A stretch of 64,000 nt of DNA from Pseudoduganella lutea (GTDB lineage Bacteria > Pseudomonadota > Gammaproteobacteria > Burkholderiales > Burkholderiaceae_D): positions 2,604,001 to 2,668,000 of the forward strand of contig NZ_CP035913.1 of NCBI RefSeq assembly GCF_004209755.1. Direction: 5' to 3'. The first letter of the stretch is position 1. Each line of letters begins with the position of its first letter. A program made the position numbers and the translations under genes. The notes under the pieces are model-generated. The model was not told where the DNA came from and searched no databases. It was given only the letters and a program-made list of their open reading frames with translations. Positions 58,183 through 64,000 of the stretch are shown here, in pieces.

Positions 58183-58287
58183 GTAATGGCATGCATGCCA
58201 TTACCGCTTGGCAGGCGCAGAGCGTGCTCTGCGAAGGTACCGCCATGCAGGGCGGTACCGTTTAGCAGGCGTGGAGCATGCTCCACG
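58183..58287. repeat. Cluster of four perfect palindromes
   Basis: In order: a 22-bp perfect palindrome at 58183-58204 (half GTAATGGCATG); CGCAGAGC/GCTCTGCG at 58216-58233; GGTACCGCC/GGCGGTACC with a 6-base spacer at 58236-58259; and an 18-bp perfect palindrome at 58270-58287 (half CGTGGAGCA). The second and fourth are related and share flanks of GCAGGCG on the left and CGAA on the right, giving a 54-bp period. The array fills the gap between two convergent genes. Confidence 0.8.
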
Positions 58288-58348
58288 AAACCCCTGCTTC
58301 ACTCCCTGCCGCGCCCCAGATTTTGAGCAACATTTGCGGATGGCAGGC

Positions 58349-59959
58349 TTATTCGGCTTTTTTCGCCTTCACGGGCATCAGCGACAGGTCGTGGAAGTCG
58401 TAGCTGAAGTCGGTTTCGTCGGAGATCGCGGACATCTTGGCGCGTTCGATCGAACCGTCGGGGTTCAGCGCGAACGTCACGTAGGCGTCGGCGTTGAAGT
58501 TGCGTTCCTTCCAGCGCACGATGAACGTGTCGTGCTGGAAGTGCTCCATCTCGCCCACCAGGTCGGGCGTGCGCGTGAAGGCCATGAGCTGCTTCCTGCC
58601 TTCGTGCCGGATCACGACCTTGCCATACCACGGGTCGCTGTACTCGCCATCGTAGGCGCGGCGCGGCAGCGAAGGCTTCGAGCCGGCGGCTCGGGTCGCG
58701 GCGGCCTTGCCGGTCTTTTCCTGGTCCTTGCGCAGCCGTTCCTGCTCCTCGGCGGCGATGATGCCGATCCAGTCCGTGGGTGCGGCGCCCAGGTAGTGGT
58801 CGAGGATGCGCCATTGCAGCGACGTCATCGAGCCGCTGTTTTCCGCATTCGTGAAGATGGCGATGCCCAGCTTTTCTTCAGGCACCATCAGCACGCGCGA
58901 ATAAAAGCCCTGCAGGGCGCCACCGTGCAGTACGAGCTTCTTGCCGCGGTAATCGCGGATGTTGAAACCCAGGCCGTAGGCATTGAAGTTGGCGCGCGTG
59001 GCGGCCAGCGCCCCTGCCGGTTCGGCGATCTTCATCGGCGTCACCGGCGTCCAGATCTCCTTCGACTGCGTGGCGGAGAACAGCCGCTGCCCGCCCGGCA
59101 GTTCGCCGCCGGCCAGCAGCGCGTTCATCCATTTCGCGATGTCTTCGGCATTCGTGTTGATGCCGACCGCGCCCACGGCGTTATCGACCGGCATCGGCTT
59201 GACGACCGACTGCCTGCCATTGATCCTGCTGTGCGGTGCCGAATAATCGGCCGCCTTCACCATGGCGGCCACGCTGGTCGTGGTGTCGGCCATGCCCAAC
59301 GGTGCCAGGATCTGCGCCTGCACGGTGTCGCCCCAGCTCTTGCCATTCTTTTGCGCGATGATGCGGCCGGCCACGATGTACAGCAGGTTGTCGTAAGCGT
59401 AGTTGGCCCGGAAGCTGGTAGCAGGCTTCACATGGCGCAGGTTGTGGATGATCTCGTCGGTGGAAAACGTCGTCGTCGGCCACCACAGCAGGTCGCCGGC
59501 GCCCAGGCCCAGGCCGCTGCGGTGCGTCAGCAGGTCGCGCACCGTCATCTCCTGGGTCACATAGGCATCGTGCATGCGGAAGTCCGGCAGGTGCCTGATG
59601 ACCGGATCATCCCAGTCCAGCTTGCCCTCGTCGACCAGCTTCGCCAGCGCCACGGCGGTAAAGGCCTTGGAATTGGATGCGATCTCGAACAATGTCTTCG
59701 ACGTGACCGGCGCCGGGTCGCCCAGCCTGCGCACGCCGAAGCCCTGCGCGGCCACGACCTTGCCATCCTTGACGATCGCGATCGCGATGCCCGGCACGTC
59801 GAAGGTCTTCAATGCGCGGTTCACGTCGCGCGCCAGGTCGAACGCCGGCGCGGTGGCGGCAGCGGTGCCATCGAAAGCCAGCGCGGAGCTGGAGAAGAAA
59901 GCGGGGGACAACGCGCAGGCGCACAGCGCCAGCGCGATCGTGGTTTTTTTCAGCGACAT
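58349..59959 (-). CDS. Serine hydrolase of the class C beta-lactamase / penicillin-binding family
   Basis: A 536-residue exported enzyme: signal peptide (about 1-28), catalytic domain about 40-390 and a C-terminal DUF3471-like domain (about 425-535). The SxxK nucleophile motif is Ser95-Asn-Ser-Lys98 (FEIASNSKAFT). The YxN motif is Tyr189-Asp-Asn191 and the third box is HGG (LVLHGGALQGFYS) in place of KTG. This combination is typical of esterase or D-aminopeptidase-like members rather than true beta-lactamases. It follows the aminopeptidase gene by 10 bp on the same strand and may act with it in peptide turnover. Confidence 0.87.
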   Translation of the reverse strand: MSLKKTTIALALCACALSPAFFSSSALAFDGTAAATAPAFDLARDVNRALKTFDVPGIAIAIVKDGKVVAAQGFGVRRLGDPAPVTSKTLFEIASNSKAFTAVALAKLVDEGKLDWDDPVIRHLPDFRMHDAYVTQEMTVRDLLTHRSGLGLGAGDLLWWPTTTFSTDEIIHNLRHVKPATSFRANYAYDNLLYIVAGRIIAQKNGKSWGDTVQAQILAPLGMADTTTSVAAMVKAADYSAPHSRINGRQSVVKPMPVDNAVGAVGINTNAEDIAKWMNALLAGGELPGGQRLFSATQSKEIWTPVTPMKIAEPAGALAATRANFNAYGLGFNIRDYRGKKLVLHGGALQGFYSRVLMVPEEKLGIAIFTNAENSGSMTSLQWRILDHYLGAAPTDWIGIIAAEEQERLRKDQEKTGKAAATRAAGSKPSLPRRAYDGEYSDPWYGKVVIRHEGRKQLMAFTRTPDLVGEMEHFQHDTFIVRWKERNFNADAYVTFALNPDGSIERAKMSAISDETDFSYDFHDLSLMPVKAKKAE

Positions 59960-59969
59960 CCTTGCTCCA

Positions 59970-61817
59970 TTACTTTTTCAACAGCTTGTCGACGGATTTC
60001 TGCGTTTCGGGGTGATAGCGGGGGCGTGCCTTGGCGAAGACGCCCTTCGCCCATGCCGCATCCTTTGGGTTGGCCAGCAGCGCGGTGTACAGCGGCACCA
60101 CGAACTTCTGGCGCCCCACGTTCATCAGGAAGGTATCGAGCTGCTCGCGCACATCGTAGCCGGCATGCACGGCGGCGAGATAGAAACGGTAGGCGATCTC
60201 GTTGTTCTTGCTGGTCTTCAGCGCGAAGATCTGGTCGAGTTCACGCAACTGCTGCGCGCTGGCCTTGTTGTCGATGGCGTTCAGGAAGTGCATCCACTCG
60301 GCGGCGCTCCAGCTGCGCGCGGTCAGGTCGGCCGTCGGCTGCTCGCCCTTCAGCCAGGCGGCACGCTGGGTATCGACGGCCTGCAGGCGCTGCGACACCA
60401 CGCGCTTCGCGCTGGCCGGGATGCCGGAACCATACAGCCATTCGTCGAGTTCCGCCTGGGTCATCACGTTGGGATGCTTGTCCAGCAGGTTGGCGCGCAG
60501 GTAGGCCAGGAACTGCTCGGTGGTGGCCGACTGGAAGGCGTGCTGGTCGAACCAGCCGCGCAGGAACGGATCGAACACGTCACGGCCGGCACGCTGCTCG
60601 AGCGTGCGGAGAAGCCATGCGCCTTTCGGATAGGCGAGCCCCTCGTCCGTGTAGGTTTCCGGATTGACGTCCGGATCGCGCGTCAACAGGGCCTGCTTGG
60701 CGGCCGGGATATCCTTCAGCGACGCCAGCGCCTCGTCCTGCTCCACCTGCAGGTTCATCTCGGCCGCTTCGACGCCGTACAGGATCTCGATGATGCGCGT
60801 GGTCACGTAGGTGGTGAAGCCTTCGTTGAGCCACCAGTGTTTCCAGGATGCGTTGGTGACGAGATTGCCGGACCACGAATGCGCCAGCTCGTGCGCGATC
60901 AGGTCGTTCAGGCTGCGGTCGCCGGCGATCATCGTCGGCGTCAGGAACGTCATGCGCGGATTTTCCATGCCGCCGATCGGGAACGACGGCGGCAGCACGA
61001 TCATGTCGTAGCGCCCCCACCGGTAGGGGCCATACAGCGACTCGGCGGCGGCGATCATCTTCTCGGTATCGGCCAGCTCGAACGCTGCCGCCTCGATGCG
61101 GCCCGGTTCCGCGTACACGGCCGAGCGCGGGCCCACGTTGCGCATGTCGATCTCGCCGATCGCGATCGCCAGCAGGTACGACGGCACCGGCTGCGGCATG
61201 CGGAACGTCCAGCCCCCCTTGCCGGTCGACTGCGGATCGTTCTCGGCACTCATCACCACGCGCATGCCGGCCGGCGCCTCGATGCGCGCACCGTAGGTGA
61301 AGCGCACTGCCGGGGTATCCTGTACCGGCGCCCAGGAACGGGCCTCGATCGCCTGCGACTGGCTGAACATGAACGGCCGCTTGCCCGACAGCGTCTGCAT
61401 CGGCGTCAGCCATTGCAACGCGCCGGCGGTGGGCGCCGTGTGGTAGTACACGCGCACCTTCCTGGGCTGGCTGCGCAATGCGATGCGCAGCGCCTGACCC
61501 TTCTTCGGATCGGGGCGGTCCAGCATGTACGAAGCGGGAACCCAGCGGCCGTCGTCATTCTGCACCTGCACCCGCGCGATCTTCAACTGGCGCGTATCGA
61601 GCACCAGCGTGCGCACGTTCTTGTCCAGCCAGTTCAGGGTCAGCTCGGCGTAACCGGTCAGCGTCTTTCGGGAGAAGTCCGCCTTGAGGTCGAGATACAG
61701 GTCGGTCGTTCGCACCTCGTTGTAGCGGGCGTAGCTGAGCGGGTCCTGGGCGTGGGCCGCTTGTGCGAGCAGTGCCAGCGCGGCCGATAGTGCCAGGCGC
61801 AGAGAAATTTTTCGCAT
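59970..61817 (-). CDS. M1-family metallo-aminopeptidase
   Basis: A 615-residue exported zinc peptidase: signal peptide (1-23, ending AHAQD), N-terminal beta domain (about 30-225), catalytic domain with GGMEN exopeptidase motif (282-286) and zinc site HELAHSW (309-315) with the second Glu in WWLNEGFTTY (Glu332), and a C-terminal helical domain. The size and layout resemble leukotriene-A4-hydrolase/aminopeptidase-B-type members. It forms a two-gene unit with the serine hydrolase 10 bp downstream. The localisation is periplasmic or extracellular by signal peptide. Confidence 0.92.
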   Translation of the reverse strand: MRKISLRLALSAALALLAQAAHAQDPLSYARYNEVRTTDLYLDLKADFSRKTLTGYAELTLNWLDKNVRTLVLDTRQLKIARVQVQNDDGRWVPASYMLDRPDPKKGQALRIALRSQPRKVRVYYHTAPTAGALQWLTPMQTLSGKRPFMFSQSQAIEARSWAPVQDTPAVRFTYGARIEAPAGMRVVMSAENDPQSTGKGGWTFRMPQPVPSYLLAIAIGEIDMRNVGPRSAVYAEPGRIEAAAFELADTEKMIAAAESLYGPYRWGRYDMIVLPPSFPIGGMENPRMTFLTPTMIAGDRSLNDLIAHELAHSWSGNLVTNASWKHWWLNEGFTTYVTTRIIEILYGVEAAEMNLQVEQDEALASLKDIPAAKQALLTRDPDVNPETYTDEGLAYPKGAWLLRTLEQRAGRDVFDPFLRGWFDQHAFQSATTEQFLAYLRANLLDKHPNVMTQAELDEWLYGSGIPASAKRVVSQRLQAVDTQRAAWLKGEQPTADLTARSWSAAEWMHFLNAIDNKASAQQLRELDQIFALKTSKNNEIAYRFYLAAVHAGYDVREQLDTFLMNVGRQKFVVPLYTALLANPKDAAWAKGVFAKARPRYHPETQKSVDKLLKK

Positions 61818-61940
61818 GTGCTTCCTTAGAAAGAGTCAGGCTGGCACCGGGATCGCCGGCGCGGGCGCGGTGCAGAATAGCATAGGGAACGTCATTTTCG
61901 CCCTCCCCGACAGCGACTCTGCTATCATGGCGCCCGTTCT

Positions 61941-62076
61941 TTGGGGAGTAGCCTCCTTGCCCGCCACCAGCCCACGCGCTGCGCGGGAAGTACCTGCGTC
62001 AACACGATCGGCCGGCAGGCCGTGGCGCAGGTGGCCGGCGCGGATGGTACATCGCGCCAGGCCTGGCGAGACCAAT
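61941..62076 (+). promoter_or_regulatory. Manganese-sensing yybP-ykoY riboswitch
   Basis: The conserved elements appear in order: GGGGAGTAGC at 61943-61952, CGTCAACAC at 61997-62005, and GGCGAGACCA at 62065-62074. The closing P1 stem pairs TTGG (61941-61944) with CCAA (62072-62075). This aptamer binds Mn2+ and normally turns on manganese exporters, consistent with the TMEM165/GDT1 gene downstream. Confidence 0.88.
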
Positions 62077-62125
62077 GATCCACGGGCGGCCGCATACATC
62101 AAGGGGCCGGGACCGCCCATGGATC
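62077..62125 (+). promoter_or_regulatory. Hairpin forming the likely riboswitch expression platform
   Basis: GATCCACGGGCGG (62077-62089) and CCGCCCATGGATC (62113-62125) pair with one mismatch directly after the aptamer. There is no T tract, so translational control or an alternative fold with the aptamer is more likely than termination. Confidence 0.6.
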
Positions 62126-62156
62126 CTTGGTTAACATCCGGCCCCCAGCCACCTAT

Positions 62157-62732
62157 ATGGAAGCCTTCCTCGTCTCCACGGGCATCGTTGCCCTCGCCGA
62201 AATCGGCGACAAGACCCAGCTGCTCGCCTTCGTGCTCGCCACCCAGTTCCGTCGCCCGCTGCCCATCGTCGGCGGCATCTTCGTCGCCACGATCGTCAAC
62301 CACTTCTGCGCCGCCGCTGTCGGCACGTGGCTCACCGATCTGCTGGGCCCAAACGCACTGCGCTGGATCCTCGGACTGGGCTTCATCGCGATGGCGGCAT
62401 GGATCATGGTGCCGGACGAAATCGACGAGGACGACGCGCCGGCCAGCCGCTATGGCGTGTTCACCGCCACGCTGATCGCGTTCTTCCTGGCCGAAATGGG
62501 CGACAAGACACAGATCGCCACCGTGGCGCTGGCCGCCCGCTTCGACGCGCTGATCCCGGTGGTCGTCGGCACCACGCTGGGCATGATGCTGGCGAACGTG
62601 CCGGCCGTGTACCTCGGCAAGCGCGCCGCCACCGCCGTCAACCTGAAGGTGGTGCACGGCATCGCCGCCGTGATCTTCGTCGTACTGGGCGTGGCGACGC
62701 TGATGGGCGCCGGCACCGCGGTAGGTCTGTAA
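62157..62732 (+). CDS. TMEM165/GDT1-family (UPF0016) manganese exporter, MneA-like
   Basis: A 191-residue inner-membrane protein with six predicted helices in two homologous halves, each with the family signature: EIGDKT at 15-20 and EMGDKT at 113-118. Bacterial members such as Vibrio MneA export Mn2+; eukaryotic ones carry Mn2+/Ca2+ into the Golgi. The ATG at 62157 begins the conserved MEAFLVSTGIVALAEIGDKTQ sequence but has no clear ribosome site; a TTG at 62127 is an alternative. The yybP-ykoY aptamer upstream supports manganese as substrate. Confidence 0.9.
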   Translation: MEAFLVSTGIVALAEIGDKTQLLAFVLATQFRRPLPIVGGIFVATIVNHFCAAAVGTWLTDLLGPNALRWILGLGFIAMAAWIMVPDEIDEDDAPASRYGVFTATLIAFFLAEMGDKTQIATVALAARFDALIPVVVGTTLGMMLANVPAVYLGKRAATAVNLKVVHGIAAVIFVVLGVATLMGAGTAVGL

Positions 62733-62741
62733 AGCAAAACT

Positions 62742-62898
62742 GGGGACGTACCCTGGTTTTGAGGAAAAACTGGGACGTCCCGGATCGGCGGGCCGCCTGG
62801 TTTTGAGGCAATAACCGCCGATGTGCTGGGCAGGCCACCCACCTCGCGGTCAGGAATTTCCCTAAAACCAGGGTACGTCCCCTGTTTCCAGGAAATTC
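62742..62898. repeat. GGGGACGTACCC inverted repeat element between convergent genes
   Basis: GGGGACGTACCCTGGTTTT (62742-62760) is repeated perfectly in inverted form at 62864-62882. Inside and around it are shorter variants (CTGGGACGTCCC at 62770, CCTGGTTTTGAGG at 62797) and the pair GAATTTCC/GGAAATTC (62854-62861, 62891-62898). The last pair overlaps the ndvB stop codon. It belongs to the same general family as the elements at 503, 4042 and 58157. Confidence 0.78.
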
Positions 62899-64000
62899 AC
62901 GATATGCGCAATTCCACAGCATGCTCGCGGCCGTCGTCGGTCAGTGCGATCTCGTTGCCGTCCTGCGCGACGTCATCGACGGTGAGGGAAGCCCCTCCAC
63001 GCACCACGTGGATCGCGTAGGTCGATGATCCGTAGCGGTAGGACAGGCTGAATTCATTCCACTCGTCCGGCATGCGCGGGGCGAGCGACAGCCGGTCGCC
63101 GTTGCGCGTCACGCCCAGCAGCGATTCGAGGATCAGCCGGTACATCCAGCCGGACGATCCCGTGTACCAGCTCCAGCCGCCGCGGCCCACGTGCGGCTCG
63201 ACGGCGTAGATGTCGGCCGTTACCACGTAGGGTTCCACCTTGTAGACGGCCACGTTTTCCGCACTGGACGCGTGCTGCACCGGGTTAATCAGGCGCATCA
63301 GCTCCCACGCCTTCGCGGTATCGCCCAGCGCCGCGAAGGCCATCACGGTCCACACGGCGGCATGCGTGTACTGGCCGCCGTTTTCCCGCACGCCGGGCAC
63401 ATAGCCCTGGATGTAGCCGGGGTTCGGGTCGGCCTTGTCGAATGGCGGGTCGAGCAGCTGGATGAAGCCGCCGTCGCGCCGCACCAGCCGCGCGTCCACC
63501 TGCGCCATGGCGCCGCGCACGCGTTCCGGATCGGCCGCCCCGGAGAGCACACCCCAGCTTTGCGAGATCGAGTCGATCTGGCATTCCTCGTTCTCGTGCG
63601 AGCCGAGCGGGGTGCCGTCGTCGAAGTAGGCGCGGCGGTACCACTGGCCATCCCACGCGTTCTGCTCCACGTTCGCCGCCAGCTTGACGGCCTCGGACCG
63701 GCATTCTTCGGCAAACCCGGCATCGCCGCGCCGCTCGGCCACCACCGCGAACTGGCGCAGCACGTCGACCAGGAACCACGCCAGCCACACGCTCTCGCCC
63801 TTGCCTTCCGCGCCGACCTTGTCCATGCCGTCGTTCCAGTCGCAGGAACCGATCAGCGGCAGGCCGTGCGTGCCGAACCGCAGGCCATTGCGGATCGCGC
63901 GCACGCAGTGCTGGTACAGGTTTTCCGCCAGCGGCGAACGGCCCGGCATGTCGTAGTACGATTCCTCGTCCGGCTTCACCGGCCGGCCTTCCAGGTAGTG
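62897..64000 (-). CDS. ndvB: Cyclic beta-1,2-glucan synthase (NdvB-like), C-terminal GH94 phosphorylase part
   Basis: The gene runs off the right window edge; about 367 C-terminal residues are visible, starting HYLEGRPVKPDEESYYD. The GH94 catalytic aspartate region GSCDWNDGMDKVG, the substrate-binding stretch GVRENGGQYTHAAVW and PYVVTADIYAVEPHVGRGGWSWYTGSSGWMYR are all conserved. In full-length NdvB this domain trims and controls the length of the glucan chain made by the upstream glycosyltransferase domain. A separate cellobiose-phosphorylase-type protein cannot be excluded because the N-terminus is missing. The product would be an osmoregulated periplasmic glucan. The stop codon lies in a repeat element. 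Confidence 0.85.
   Translation of the reverse strand, partial: HYLEGRPVKPDEESYYDMPGRSPLAENLYQHCVRAIRNGLRFGTHGLPLIGSCDWNDGMDKVGAEGKGESVWLAWFLVDVLRQFAVVAERRGDAGFAEECRSEAVKLAANVEQNAWDGQWYRRAYFDDGTPLGSHENEECQIDSISQSWGVLSGAADPERVRGAMAQVDARLVRRDGGFIQLLDPPFDKADPNPGYIQGYVPGVRENGGQYTHAAVWTVMAFAALGDTAKAWELMRLINPVQHASSAENVAVYKVEPYVVTADIYAVEPHVGRGGWSWYTGSSGWMYRLILESLLGVTRNGDRLSLAPRMPDEWNEFSLSYRYGSSTYAIHVVRGGASLTVDDVAQDGNEIALTDDGREHAVELRIS

Larger units (their letters stand above)
61818..62156. other. 339-bp leader region of the TMEM165-type gene
   Basis: It lies between the divergent aminopeptidase and exporter genes. It holds a TATCAT -10-like hexamer at 61923, the riboswitch aptamer (61941-62076) and a strong downstream hairpin (62077-62125). 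No protein-coding gene is seen. Confidence 0.7.

Noticed and set aside
58208..61790. Long plus-strand frames opposite the serine hydrolase and aminopeptidase
   Set aside because: Antisense shadows without motifs; one begins inside the palindrome cluster.

Overview
The window looks like a chromosomal segment of a GC-rich betaproteobacterium of the Oxalobacteraceae (Massilia / Duganella / Pseudoduganella type). The evidence is the ribosomal protein cluster with infA between secY and rpmJ, four PEP-CTERM proteins, a DUF4148 protein, a TMEM165/GDT1-type exporter behind a manganese riboswitch, and an NdvB-like cyclic glucan synthase. No taxonomic search was possible, so the genus is an inference.

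Layout. 1-4.1 kb: the end of hemB, a LysR regulator divergent from an MFS exporter, and a proline-rich TonB-like membrane protein. 4.1-11.4 kb: an envelope-stress module consisting of response regulator, histidine kinase, RND adaptor and RND pump on the minus strand, with a Spy/CpxP-like gene facing away; it resembles E. coli mdtABC-baeSR plus spy. 11.5-13.3 kb: dsbD. 13.4-27.6 kb: the S10-spc-alpha ribosomal protein block (rplC to rplQ, minus strand) with secY, infA, rpmJ and rpoA. 27.8-33.3 kb: four accessory genes (a small exported protein, a DUF2269 membrane protein, a TonB-dependent receptor and a PEP-CTERM protein) lying between rpsJ and rplC, which are normally adjacent. 33.7-38.6 kb: rpsL-rpsG-fusA-tuf-rpsJ with its own strong promoter.

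38.9-48.9 kb: a phosphoethanolamine transferase, a DUF4148 protein, and a six-gene operon (adaptor, ABC ATPase, two MacB/FtsX permeases, sigma-54-dependent regulator, NtrY-like kinase) preceded by a well-formed sigma-54 promoter. 49-58.1 kb: PEP-CTERM proteins, a spermidine-synthase-like protein, a second TonB-dependent receptor, a MocR regulator divergent from a flavin-binding gene with a frameshift near its start, and an exported methyltransferase-like protein. 58.3-64 kb: a serine hydrolase, an M1 aminopeptidase, a manganese riboswitch with a TMEM165-type exporter, and the 3' end of a cyclic beta-1,2-glucan synthase.

Functionally the window is about half housekeeping translation genes and half cell-envelope genes (efflux, disulfide handling, lipid A modification, TonB receptors, sorted surface proteins). 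Two repeat families stand out: a dispersed GGGGAC-A-GTCCCC-type inverted element at four gene 3' ends, and a cluster of perfect palindromes near 58.2 kb. Most of the very long plus-strand reading frames opposite the ribosomal, RND and TonB-receptor genes are GC-driven shadows and are not annotated.
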